Assembly: GCF_012516375.2 (NCBI RefSeq)
Contig: NZ_CP051204.2
Coordinates: forward strand, 4,526,001 to 4,590,000
From: Chitinophaga oryzae
Lineage (GTDB): Bacteria; Bacteroidota; Bacteroidia; Chitinophagales; Chitinophagaceae
Direction of reading: 5' to 3'
DNA length: 64,000 bases
Part shown: positions 46,801 to 59,100 of the stretch, one piece after another
Numbering within the stretch: position 1 is the stretch's first letter
Layout of the letters: each line of letters opens with the position of its first letter
Position numbers and translations under genes: made by a program
The notes under the pieces: generated by a model
Seen by the model: only the letters and a program-made list of their open reading frames with translations
Database searches by the model: none
Told to the model about the DNA's origin: nothing

Positions 46801-47192
46801 GCGATAAATACAGTGCGGAGAATTTCATGGCGGTGTGCGATATGGCAGACAGCTTTCTCCAGCATGTCCGGCGTTCCCTGCGGCAACAGCAGTTGGAAGC
46901 CGGTGTAGTAGGCGCGCGAAGCCTGCTCCTGCTGCGATTCCAGCCAAAGCCTTAATTGCGCGCCGGATACAGGGTAACAGGCGGCGTCCGGCACCCGGGG
47001 AATCGGCGCATACTTTTCCTTACCGGCCAGTGCTTCCAGGTAAGCAATAATTTCCGGCTTGTTATTTTTCAGCAGGCCGATTGTTTCCTCGTTACGATGG
47101 GACAAAGGAATGTCTGCCTCCAGCTGACCGTTTACCAATCGGACAGCAATCCCTTTTTCCCTGATTGCTTTAATAACAGATACGATTTCCAT
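43821..47192 (-). CDS. NRPS docking-C-A(Pro-type)-PCP
   Basis: This 1123-residue single module has a TubC-like docking domain (1-55, IKAIREKGIAVRLVNGQLE), C (about 75-500, MHHIISDAWS), A (about 530-1020) and PCP (GGHSLSMYK near 1065). The A domain has YTSGSTGKPKG, FDVSVQDSW and NHYGPSETHVVT. The pocket reads D-V-Q-C-L-A-H-V-V-K, differing only at two positions from the classic proline code DVQLIAHVVK, so proline is a confident prediction. It begins 3 bases after the end of NRPS 1 and ends 2 bases before the next module, so the three are almost certainly translated together. No epimerase is present. Confidence 0.93.
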   Translation of the reverse strand: MEIVSVIKAIREKGIAVRLVNGQLEADIPLSHRNEETIGLLKNNKPEIIAYLEALAGKEKYAPIPRVPDAACYPVSGAQLRLWLESQQEQASRAYYTGFQLLLPQGTPDMLEKAVCHIAHRHEILRTVFIADEHQDIFQRVVAPEDFKVALRIVDYSGQTHFQEDIKAQIRDDAQQLFDLQHGPLFRGIVFLLPQNQLLLHWAMHHIISDAWSLPVLQEEITKAFTAYQAGTDPALPPLKIQYRDYTAWALQQLEGGQLASQRRYWLQQLEGELPVLSFPLKGVRPPVKTYQGETITTRLPEQVSRMMSQYALSHNSTLFTVALTSLHIILNKYTGASDIIIGSPFAAREHPDLKEQVGFYTNTVALRNEIKATDTFHTFFSQVKQTVEAAHKHQQYPFEEVVKSLRLKKDASRNPVFDVMLVVLPDNNPGTALSDDYDLKENTGSKFDLLVSITGNKDALSLSLEYNTDLYDRQLVLQFMKHFRQLLTAVFDHPEKPLAEISYLPAADYAFAAGEIKPSYVSESVISLMESQVEKTPDGIAVVFKDEQLTFRQLNDQANQLADYLRKMHGAGPGVNIGVMLERSHLSVLAMIAVIKSGACYVPIDHKYQKERIRYIMQDADLSLVLSSRDIAEGTVPDGTAFTDLHDFNYADWSSRNPALVNQPSDPSFLIYTSGSTGKPKGVVQTHSMLNNLIHWNICESGIDTGLRFLQYNSFSFDVSVQDSWFVCSSGGTIYITPEEMKADFQALSAYIVEHEIETLCFPFSALSNFFDRLEPSFIEQQRIRHILCAGEQLTVNKTLENFLHQYPSLRLHNHYGPSETHVVTSYTMSAALENYQAYVPIGKPLPNTDVYLLDAHRQPVPLYVTGEVYIGGANVAAGYQHLPELTAERFLHLPWAGTVVYKTGDLAYLDRDGQLVYLGRNDNQVKIRGYRIEPGEIKSHLLASDRILQAHVDVVVKNGEKQLAAYVVPDGEVTATDIRRQLASVLPDYMVPAHVVIMEALPVTLNGKIDKSSLPDVSQYTTLQTTYAAPETAVEKRLAALWMQVLSLDKVGTTDNFFELGGHSLSMYKMLNLVKKEYNIDFRLELFITDPCISSFALHVEQLLFQQQQPQVSVNQKKILI

Positions 47193-47195
47193 GGA

Positions 47196-50100
47196 TCAAA
47201 TAATTATCTTATCAGCAAATCTGTCTGCATCCTGTTGACGCAGCCATTGTGCATTGTTTATATTTTCAGCGAGATACATAATGGTAGGTTGACGGAAAAG
47301 CAACTGCAGATCGAGCGACACATCAAATTCCCTGAACACGCGCGACAGCATGGCGGTGGCCTTGAGGCTATGTCCTCCCAGTTCAAAAAAGTTGTCCCTT
47401 ATGCCGATCCGGTCGATGCCCAGCACCTCCTGCCATATTTCTGCCAGCCGCGATTCCGTTTCATTCGTAGGCGGACAGTATTCATTCCTGATAATATCTG
47501 CTGGTGTCACCGCAGGCAGCAGGCGTTTATCCGTCTTGCCGTTGGAACTGAGTGGAATATGCGCAAGGTCCACATAATGAGAAGGCACCATATAGGCAGG
47601 TAATACCTGTGACAGGCTATCCTTCAGTTGTTGTTTATCAATCGCCGGTGACGATACCATAAAAGCAGCGATTACTTTGTCGCCATCCAGTTCCTGTACC
47701 ACTACCGCTACCTGTTTTACGGCCGGCTGCCTCAAAATAGCCTGTTCTATTTCTCCCAGCTCTATCCGGTAGCCGCGTACTTTCACCTGGTCGTCGGCAC
47801 GGCCGGAGACGGCAATAGTACCATCCGGCAGCCACCTGGCCACATCCCCGGTGCGGTACAGTCTTTCGCCCGCACGGAAAGGATGCGCAATGAAACGCTC
47901 TGCGGTGAGCGATGGATTGTTCAGATAACCGCGGGCAAGGCCTGCACCGGCAATACACAGCTCTCCATTCACCCCGATGGGTTGCAATTGCTGCTGTTCA
48001 TCCAGGATATATATCTGCGTATTATCCAGTGGACGGCCAATACTCAGCTGGCCGGCATAAGATAAAAGTGTATTCGTTACGGTTGTCTCCGTTGGTCCGT
48101 ATTCGTTATAGAAAGTCACATACCCGCGCCAGGACTCTGCCAGTTCCCGCTTACAGGGCTCTCCTCCTGCAACCACCCGTTGCAGCCCGTTATAGTCTCC
48201 CGGTGTGATCATCTCCAGGTAACTCGGCGTGGCATGGAAATGTGTGATCGCTGCGGCTGACAGTAACAACATCATGGCCGCAGGGTCCTGCCGGGTGGCC
48301 TCGGGCGCTACCACCAGGGCCGCGCCATGAAGCAGGGCCAGGAAGATCTGCTCTACAGATGCGTCGAAACTCAACGCGGAGAACTGCAATATCCTATCCG
48401 TTGGTTGCACCCCGAAGCTCCTGCCCTGGCTGGCAATCAGGTTTACGACGCTGTGCTGCCCGATCATTACCCCTTTGGGCTTGCCGGTGGAACCGGAGGT
48501 GTAGATCACATAAGCCAGGTCTGTGGATTGATTAATAATTTCCGGCAGCTGCTCGCTGTAATCGGCGGCATGTTCCCGGAAGTCCTCCAATACCGCGGCA
48601 TCGATCACCAGCCGGCAGCCGCTGTCGGCTATCATGTAGCCGATACGTTCCTGCGGGTAGCTGGTGTCCAGCGGCAGGTAAGCGCCGCCGGATTTCAGGA
48701 TAGCCATCAGCGTGATGATCAGCCATTCGCTGCGTTCCAGCTGTATGCCTACCAGCTCGTCGCGCTGCACCTGGCAGCGCTGCCGCAGGTAATGTGCCAG
48801 GCGGTTGGACAGGCGGTCCAGTTCCCGGTAGCTCAGGCGCACCTCCTCGTATACCAGGGCGGTGTTGTCCGGTGTGCGCTGCGCCTGTTCCACGAACAGC
48901 GCGGCCAGCGGCTTATCCTTCGGATAAGCGACGGTTGTATTGTTAAAAGTGTGTAATAAAGTTTCCTGTTCGGCCACAGGCAGATAAGATAAACGGCCCA
49001 ACGGCGTTTCAGGCGTGTTCACCACCGCCAGCAACAGTCCTTCCAGGTGGGTGGCCATACGAACGGCGGTATCCCGCTGATACAGGTCGGTGTTGTATTC
49101 CAGCCGCAGGCGAACCATATCGGCTGACAGTTCCGTGAAGTTGAACAGGAGGTCAAATTTACTGATGCCACCATCAGCTCCCGCATAGGGCTGCGCCTGT
49201 AAACCGTCGCAGTCGATGGTGGTGCGGTCATTGTTCTGCAATACCACCATCACGTCAAACAGGGCGCTGCGGCTGAGATCACGCGGCAGGTCCAGTGCAT
49301 CCACCAGCTCGTCGAAGGGATAGGCCTGGTGCTCATAGGCGCCCAGGGCGACTGTCTTCACCTGGTCCAGCAGCTGCAGGAAACTGTGTTGCCTGTCCAG
49401 CCGGGTGCGTAAAGCCAGCGTATTGACGTAGAAGCCCAGCTGGCCCGACAGATCGGCATGCTCACGGCCTGCAACAGGGCTACCGGTGATAATATCATCC
49501 TGGCCACTGTAGCGGTGCAGCAGGATATTCACCAGTGACAACAAGCCCATGAACAGGGTAGCGTCCTGCGCCAGCAGCAGTGACTTCAGCGCTGCTGACG
49601 GCACATCTATCGTTACAAAATCGCCCTGATAGGTTTTTACTGCCGGGCGAATACCGTCAGTGGGCAGCTCCAGCACAGGCAGCGGCCCGGAGAACTGATC
49701 CAGCCAGTAAGCCTTGCTGGCGGCCATTTCAGGCGACAGCAAACAGGATTGCTGCCAGGCTGCGTAATCCTTGTATTGTAAAGGAAGGGCAGGCAACGGC
49801 CTGTTGCCTTTGCCGTTATAGTAATGTAGCACTTCTTTTATCAGCACATCTATGGACCAGCCATCGCTGATGATGTGATGCATCACAAAGCCCAGCAGGT
49901 AATGTCCTTCGCTGATCTCATACAGGCGGGCGCGCAGCAGCGGGCCGGCGGACAAGTCAAACGGTGCGGACAGGTCTGCGTGGAGATCCTCACCCGGCAA
50001 CAGCGAAAAGTCAATCTCTTCTGCCGGGATGATGAACTGCCTTACCTCTCCTGCTGTATTCTTCCGGAAAACGGTCCTTAATATCTCATGGCGGCGGATC

Positions 50101-53100
50101 ACCTCCCGGAAGCCCGCTTCCAGCAAGTCCTTGTCCAGCGTGCCTTCTAGCTCCAGTACCGCCGGCATATGATACGCTGTGCTGGCATCACCCAGTTGGC
50201 TCAGCAGCCACATACGGCGCTGTGATGATGACAGGGCATAATCTTCCCGGACATCCAGCACGGGGATACGCTGATAAGCGCTTTGCTCCTGTGCAGCGAT
50301 CCAGGCGGCTTGTTCCTCCAGCACGGGCCGCAGGAAAAGTTCCTTCAATGGCACGCGGACCGAGAACTGTTGATGGATGGCGGCGGCCAGGCGGGACAGC
50401 TTTAAGCTATGACCGCCCAGCTCAAAGAAATTATCCTTTACACCGGCCTCGCGGGAAAGCAACTGCTGCCAGAGAGTTGCCAGCTGCTGCTCTGTGGCAT
50501 TGCGCGGAGCGATATAGTTCGTATGTCTTTCTCCGTTATCGGCAGGCAATGGCAGGCGGCGCTTGTCCACTTTACCGTTGGCCGTCAGCGGCAGGCTGTC
50601 CAACGTTACAAAGAAAGCCGGCACCATATAGCCCGGAAGCCGCTCTGACAGCCAGCTCCGAAGCGCGGCAACATCAACGTCCGCAGCGCTTACTATATAA
50701 GCTACGAGGTCTTTTTCGCCGGGCTGTATTTCAGCAGCGATCACTACTGCCTGTTGTATACCTTCATAACCCTGGATAACATACGTAATCTCTCCAGGCT
50801 CTATCCGGTAGCCGCGTACTTTCACCTGGTCGTCGGCACGGCCGGAGACGGCGATAGTACCGTCTGGCAGCCACCTGGCCACATCCCCGGTGCGGTACAG
50901 TCTTTCGCCCGTACGGAAAGGATGCGCAATGAAACGTTCTGCGGTGAGCGATGGATTGTTCAGATAACCGCGGGCAAGGCCTGCACCGGCAATACACAGC
51001 TCTCCATTCACCCCGATGGGTTGCAATTGCTGCTGTTCATCCAGGATATATATCTGCGTATTATCCAGCGGACGGCCAATACTCAGCTGGCCGGCATAAG
51101 ATAAAAGTGTATTCGTTACGGTTGTCTCCGTTGGTCCGTATTCGTTATAGAAAGTCACGTGCCCACGCCAGGACTCTGCCAGTTCCCGCTTACAGGGCTC
51201 TCCTCCTGCAACCACCCGCTGCAGCCCGTTATAGGCTCCCGGTGTGATCATCTCCAGGTAACTCGGCGTGGCATGGAAATGTGTGATCGCTGCGGCTGAC
51301 AGTAACAGCATCATGGCCGCAGGGTCCTGCCGGGTGGCCTCGGGCGCTACCACCAGGGCCGCGCCATGAAGAAGGGCCAGGAAGATCTGCTCTACAGATG
51401 CGTCGAAACTCAACGCGGAGAACTGCAATATCCTATCCGTTGGTTGCACCCCGAAGCTCCTGCCCTGGCTGGCAATCAGGTTCACGACACTGTGCTGCCC
51501 GATCATTACCCCTTTGGGCTTGCCGGTGGAACCGGAGGTGTAGATCACATAAGCCAGGTCTGTGGATTGATTAATAATTTCCGGCAGCTGCTCGCTGTAG
51601 TCGGCGGCATGTTCCCGGAAGTCCTCCAATACCACGGCATCGATCACCAGCCGGCAGCCGCTGTCGGCTATCATGTAGCCGATACGTTCCTGCGGGTAGC
51701 TGGTGTCCAGCGGCAGGTAAGCGCTACCGGATTTCAGGATAGCCATCAGCGTGATGATCAGCCATTCGCTGCGGTCCAGCTGTATGCCTACCAGCTCGTC
51801 GCGCTGCACCTGGCAGCGCTGCCGCAGGTAATGTGCCAGGCGGTTGGACAGGCGGTCCAGCTCCTGGTAGCTCAGGCGCACCTCCTCATATACCAGGGCG
51901 GTATTGTCCGGTGTGCGCTGCGCCTGTTCCACGAACAGCGCGGCCAGCGGCTTATCCTTCGGATAAGCGACGGTTGTATTGTTAAAAGTGTGTAATAAAG
52001 TTTCCTGTTCGGCCACAGGCAGATAAGATAAACGGCCCAACGGCGTTTCAGGCGTGTTCACCACCGCCAGCAACAGTCCTTCCAGGTGGGTGGCCATACG
52101 AACGGCGGTATCCCGCTGATACAGGTCGGTGTTGTATTCCAGCCGCAGGCGAACCATATCGGCTGACAGTTCCGTGAAGTTGAACAGCAGGTCAAATTTA
52201 CTGATGCCACCATCAGCTCCCGCATAGGGCTGCACCTGTAAACCGTCGCAGTCGATGGTGGTACGGTCATTGTTCTGCAATACCACCATCACGTCAAACA
52301 GGGCGCTGCGGCTGAGATCACGCGGCAGGTCCAGTGCATCCACCAGCTCGTCGAAGGGATAGGCCTGGTGCTCATAGGCGCCCAGGGCGACTGTCTTCAC
52401 CTGGTCCAGCAGCTGCAGGAAGCTGTGTTGCCTGTCCAGCCGGGTGCGTAAAGCCAGCGTATTGACGTAGAAGCCCAGCTGGCCCGACAGGTCGGCATGC
52501 TCACGGCCCGCAACGGGGCTACCGGTGATAATATCATCATGGCCACTGTAGCGGTGCAGCAGGATATTCACCAGCGACAACAAGCCCATGAACAGGGTAG
52601 CATCCTGCGCCAGCAGCAGTGATTTCAGCGCTGCGGACGGCACATCTACCGTTACAAAATCGCCCTGGTAGGTTTTTACTGCCGGGCGAATACCGTCAGT
52701 GGGCAGCTCCAGCACAGGCAGCGGCCCGGAGAACTGGTCCAGCCAGTAAGCCTTGCTGGCGGCCATTTCAGGCGACAGCAAACAGGATTGCTGCCAGGCT
52801 GCATAATCCTTGTATTGTAAAGGAAGGGCGGGCAACGGCGTGTTGCCTTTGCCGTTATAGTAATGTAGTACTTCTTTTATCAGCACATCTATGGACCAGC
52901 CATCGCTGATGATGTGATGCATCACAAAGCCCAGCAGGTAATGTCCTTCGCTGATCTCATACAGGCGGGCGCGCAGCAGCGGGCCGGCGGACAAGTCAAA
53001 CGGTGCGGACAGGTCTGCATGGAGATCATCGCCCGGCAACAGCGAAAAGTCAATCTCTTCTGCCGGGATGATGTACTGCCTTACCTCTCCTGCTTTATTC

Positions 53101-56100
53101 TCCCGGAAAACGGTCCTTAATATCTCATGGCGGCGGATCACCTCCCGGAAGCCCGCTTCCAGCAAGCCCTTGTCCAGCGTACCTTTCAGCTCCAGTACCG
53201 CCGGCATATGATACGCTGTGCTGGCATCACCCAATTGGCTCAGCAGCCACATACGGCGCTGTGACGATGACAGGGCATAATCTTCCCGGACATCCAGCAC
53301 GGGGATACGCTGATAAGCGCTTTGCTCCTGTGCGGCGATCCAGGCGGCTTGTTCCTCCAGCACGGGCCGCAGGAAAAGCTCCTTCAATGGCACGCGGACC
53401 GAGAACTGTTGATGGATGGCGGCGGCCAGGCGGGACAGCTTTAAGCTATGACCGCCCAGCTCAAAGAAATTATCCTTTACACCGGCTTCGCGGGAAAGCA
53501 ACTGCTGCCAGAGCGTTGCCAGCTGCTGTTCTGTGGCATTGCGCGGAGCGATATAGTTCGTATGTCTTCCTCCGTTACCGGCAGGCAATGGCAGGCGGCG
53601 TTTATCCACCTTACCGTTGGCCGTCAGCGGCAGACTCTCCAACGCTACAAAGAAAGCCGGTACCATATAGCCCGGCAGCCGCTCTGACAGCCAGCTCCGA
53701 AGCGCGGCCACATCAACGTCCGCAGCGCTTACTATATAAGCTACGAGGTCTTTTTCGCCAGGCTGTATTTCAGCAGCGATCACTACTGCCTGTTGTATAC
53801 CTTCATAGCCCTGGATGACATGCGTAATCTCTCCAGGCTCTATCCGGTAGCCGCGTACTTTCACCTGGTCGTCGGCACGGCCGCAGAACAACAAATTGCC
53901 TGATGCAGTCCATCTGCCTATGTCACCTGTTTTATACAGGCGTTCACCAGGAATAAAAGGATGTACGACAAATTTCTCAGCTGTCAGGGCAGGATTATTC
54001 AGATAACCACGGGCCAATCCGTCTCCCCCTACCCATATTTCGCCGGCCACCCCTATCGGACAAAGTTGTCCTTCCTTGTCCAACACATAAGCAGTGCTGT
54101 TGCTGACAGGTCTTCCTATGGGGATTTCCGTCTGCGATGCATCCACCACATGACACAGGGAGAAAGTTGTATTTTCCGTGGGCCCGTAACCGTTAATAAT
54201 GGTCAGCTGCGGACACGACTCCTGCAAAACACGTACGTGCGTTGCAGATAGCTTGTCACCGCCTGCCAGTACCGTTTGCAATGAGCGGAAGACAACCGGC
54301 GACCTGTCTATCAGCTGATGAAACCATCCGGCGGTAAACCACATCATCGTTACCTGCTCGCGGTTGACCAGCTGTAATAATTGTTCATCATCCAGCAGTA
54401 CATCCAGTGAGCTCATCACCAGTGTGCCGCCGTGCAATAACATGCTCCAGTATTCAAATGTAGTAGCGTCGAAGGATACCGCACCTGTTGACAGCAACAC
54501 CTCCTCTCCTTTCAGTTGCACATAGTTACAACCCATTACCAGCCTTACCACACTGCGTTGTTCAATCATTACCCCTTTGGGCTTGCCGGTGGAACCGGAG
54601 GTATACATTACATAGGCCAGGTCTGTAGGTTGATTGACTTGTTCCGGCAGCTGCTCGCTGTAATCGGCGGCATGTTCCCGGAAGTCCTCCAATACCGCGG
54701 CATCGATCACCAGCCGGCAGCCGCTGTCGGCTATCATGTAGTCGATACGTTCCTGCGGATAGCTGGTGTCCAGCGGCAGGTAAGCGCCGCCGGATTTCAG
54801 GATAGCCATCAGCGTGATGATCAGCCATTCGCTGCGTTCCAGCTGTATGCCTACCAGCTCGTCGCGCTGCACCTGGCAGCGCTGCCGCAGGTAATGCGCC
54901 AGGCGGTTGGACAGGTGATCCAGTTCCCGGTAGCTTAGGCGCACCTCCTCATATACCAGGGCGGTGTTGTCCGGCGTGCGCCGCGCCTGTTCCACGAACA
55001 GCGCGGCCAGCGGCTTATCCTTCGGATAAGCGACGGTTGTATTGTTAAAAGTGTGTAATAAAGTTTCCTGTTCGGCCACAGGCAGATAAGATAAACGGCC
55101 CAACGGCGTTTCAGGCGTGTTCACCACCGCCAGCAACAGTCCTTCCAGGTGGGTGGCCATGCGAACGGCGGTATCCTGCTGATACAGGTCGGTGTTGTAT
55201 TCCAGCCGCAGGCGGACCGTATCGGCTGACAGTTCCGTAAAGTTGAACAGCAGGTCAAATTTACTGATGCCACCATCAGCTCCCGCATAGGGCTGCACCT
55301 GTAAACCGTCGCTGTCGATGGTGGTGCGGTCATTGTTCTGCAATACCACCATCACGTCAAACAGGGCGCTGCGGCTGAGATCACGCGGCAGGTCCAGTGC
55401 ATCCACCAGCTCGTCGAACGGATAGGCCTGGTGTTCATAGGCGCCCAGGGCGACTGTCTTCACCTGCTCCAGCAGCTGCAGGAAACTGTGTTGCCTGTCC
55501 AGCCGGGTGCGTAAAGCCAGTGTATTGACGTAGAAGCCCAGCTGGCCCGACAGATCGGCATGCTCACGGCCCGCAACGGGGCTGCCGGTGATAATATCAT
55601 CCTGGCCACTGTAGCGGTGCAGCAGGATATTCACCAGCGACAACAAGCCCATGAACAGGGTAGCATCCTGCGCCAGCAGCAGTGACTTCAGCGCTGCGGA
55701 CGGCACATCTACCGTTACAAAATCGCCCTGGTAGGTTTTTACTGCCGGGCGAATACCGTCAGTGGGCAGCTCCAGCACAGGCAGCGGCCCGGAGAACTGG
55801 TCCAGCCAGTAAGCCTTGCTGGCGGCCATTTCAGGCGACAGCAAACAGGATTGCTGCCAGGCTGCATAATCCTTGTATTGTAAAGGAAGGGCGGGCAACG
55901 GCGTGTTGCCTTTGCCGTTATAGTAGTGTAATACTTCTTTTATCAGCACATCTATGGACCAGCCATCGCTGATGATGTGATGCATCACAAAGCCCAGCAG
56001 GTAATGTCCTTCGCTGATCTCATACAGGCGGGCGCGCAGCAGCGGGCCGGCGGACAAGTCAAACGGTGCGGACAGGTCTGCATGGAGATCATCGCCCGGC

Positions 56101-59100
56101 AACAGCGAAAAGTCAATCTCTTCTGCCGGGATGATGAACTGCCTTACCTCTCCTGCTTTATTCTCCCGGAAAACGGTCCTTAATATCTCATGGCGGCGGA
56201 TCACCTCCCGGAAGCCCGCTTCCAGCAAGTCCTTGTCCAGCGTGCCTTCTAGCTCCAGTACCGCCGGCATATGATACGCTGTGCTGGCATCACCCAGTTG
56301 GCTCAGCAGCCACATACGGCGCTGTGATGATGACAGGGCATAATCTTCCCGGACATCCAGCACGGGGATACGCTGATAAGCGCTTTGCTCCTGTGCAGCG
56401 ATCCAGGCGGCTTGTTCCTCCAGCACGGGCCGCAGGAAAAGTTCCTTCAATGGCACGCGGACCGAGAACTGTTGATGGATGGCGGCGGCCAGGCGGGACA
56501 GCTTTAAGCTATGACCGCCCAGCTCAAAGAAATTATCCTTTACACCGGCCTCGCGGGAAAGCAGCTGCTGCCAAAGGGTTGCCAGCTGCTGTTCTGTGGC
56601 ATTGCGCGGAGCGATATAGTTCGTATGTCTTTCTCCGTTACCGGCAGGCAATGGCAGACGGCGTTTATCCACCTTACCGTTGGCCGTCAGCGGCAGACTC
56701 TCCAACGCTACAAAGAAAGCCGGTACCATATAACCCGGAAGCCGCTCTGACAGCCAGCTACGAAGCGCGGCAATATCAACGTCCGCGGCGCTTACTATAT
56801 AAGCTACGAGGTCTTTTTCGCCGGGCTGTATTTCAGCAGCGATCACTACTGCCTGTTGTATACCTTCATAGCCCAGGATAAAATGTGTAATCTCTCCAGG
56901 CTCTATCCGGTAGCCGCGTATTTTCACCTGGTCGTCGGCACGGCCGGAGACCGCGATAGTGCCATCTGGCAGCCACCTGGCTACGTCCCCGGTGCGGTAC
57001 AGTTTTTCATCCGCACGGAAAGGATGCGCAATGAAACGTTCTGCGGTGAGCGATGGATTGTTCAGATAACCGCGGGCAAGGCCTGCGCCTGCAATACACA
57101 GCTCTCCATTCACCCCGATAGGTTGCAATTGCTGCTGTTCATCCAGGATGTATATCTGTGTATTATCCAGCGGGCGCCCTACAGGGATGGTCCTTTCTTC
57201 CTGGCCGGACACCAGGTAAATATTGCTGGAAATTGTGGCCTCCGTAGGTCCGTATTTGTTATAGAACTTCAGCCGGTGCGACCATCTCTCCGCCAGTGAG
57301 GCGGGACAAGCTTCTCCGGCAGAAACCATTCTCTTTAAACATAAGCCGCCGCCGGTGTCTACCCCATCCAGCAATGCAGGCACTGTATGTATATGCGTAA
57401 TGCGGTGCTTTCTAAGGAATTGGTTCAGTAACACAGGATCCAGTGTTTCTTCCCTGCTGATGATGTACAGGGAAGCGCCGAACAATAATCCCAGCAATAC
57501 CTGTTCCGCAGAAGCATCAAATGCAATATTGGAAACCTGGATAATGCGGTCCTGGTCATCCACCTGGTAGTGCCGGTTGATGGCAAAGATGTAGTTGACC
57601 AGGTTGCGATGCGTGATCATCACCCCTTTAGGCTGACCGGTAGAACCGGAAGTATAAATAACGTAGGCAAGATCTTCCGGTTCATGGTGATTTACCGGGC
57701 CATGGGCCATGTGGTCATGTTCGTCCTGCCGGAAGGTCGCCACCATGTCCGCATCTACCACCAGCTTACAGCCGCTGTCCTTTATGATGTAAAGGATACG
57801 TTCGGCGGGATAGGCCGGATCTATAGGCAGATAAGCAGCACCTGCTTTCCAGATGGCCAACAGCGTGATGATCATCCACTCGTTGCGTTCCAGCTGCAAT
57901 CCTATCAGGGAACGGGCCTGTACGTCATATTGTTTCCGCAGGAAGTGCGAGAACCTGCTTGAAATTTCATCCAGCTCCTCATAAGTGAGCACATTTTCCC
58001 CGGATACCAGCGCGGTATGATCAGGCGTACGTTTCACCTGCGCAGACCACAGGTCTGTGAGCGTTTTGTCTAAGGGGAACGGCTGCGCTGTATCATTGAA
58101 GTCCTCCAGCAGCAGTTGCCTTTCAGCGTCAGACATATACATCAACTGTCCCACAGCAACACCGGCATCAGCGACCACGGCCTGCAGAAGTCCTTTTACG
58201 TGGAGGGCCATGCGATGAGCGGTATCCTGCTTATACAGATCTGTATTGTATTCCAGCCGGAGACGGATAATATCGTCGGCCAGTTCGGTAAAATTAAACG
58301 AGAGATCGAATTTACTGATAGTGTTCTCGACCCCTTCATAAGGAGCAGCAGAGAATTCATCAGTGGCAATAACCGCACTATCGTTATTCTGCAATACCAC
58401 CAGTACATCGAAGAGCGCGTTGCGTCCGAGATCACGGGGCAGGTCCAGCGATTCCACCAGTTCGTCAAACGGGTATGCCTGATGCTCATACGCTCCCATG
58501 GCTACGGACTTCACGTGCGCCAGCAACTGTGCAAAGCTATGCCCGGCATTGACGCTGGTACGCAATGCCAGCGTGTTTACGTAGAAACCTATCTGGTGGG
58601 CCAGGTCTGCATGTACGCGGCCGGCCACCGGGCTTCCCACAATAATATCTTCCTGGCCGCTGTACCGGTGCAACAATATTTTCACCAGCGATAATACGCC
58701 CATGAACAGCGTGGCATCATGATGCTGCAACAAACGTTTAAAAGCAGCCGCCGGAAGGTCCAGCGTTACCGCGTTGCCACGGAAAGTTTTCACCGCAGGC
58801 CGTACCGCGTCCAGCGGCATTTCCAGCACGGGCAGCCCGCCAGACAGCTGTTCCATCCAATAGTTTCTGCTGGCAAGCATATCGGCAGACAGCAATTCCT
58901 GTTGCTGCCAGGCCGCATAATCCTTGTATTGTACTGTGAGCGGCAGCAGCTGCGACGAATGACCGTTGTAATGCGCCAGTACTTCTCTGACCAGTATATC
59001 TATTGACCAACCGTCACTGATGATATGGTGCATTACAAAACTGAGTACATAACGGCCGGCGCCCTGAGGGTAAAGGACCGCCCGCAACAACGGCCCTGCC

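Noticed and set aside
47761..57180. CRISPR or transposon origin of the long direct repeats
   Set aside because: Repeat units are whole NRPS modules in phase with the reading frame. No transposase, terminal inverted repeats or short spacers are present.
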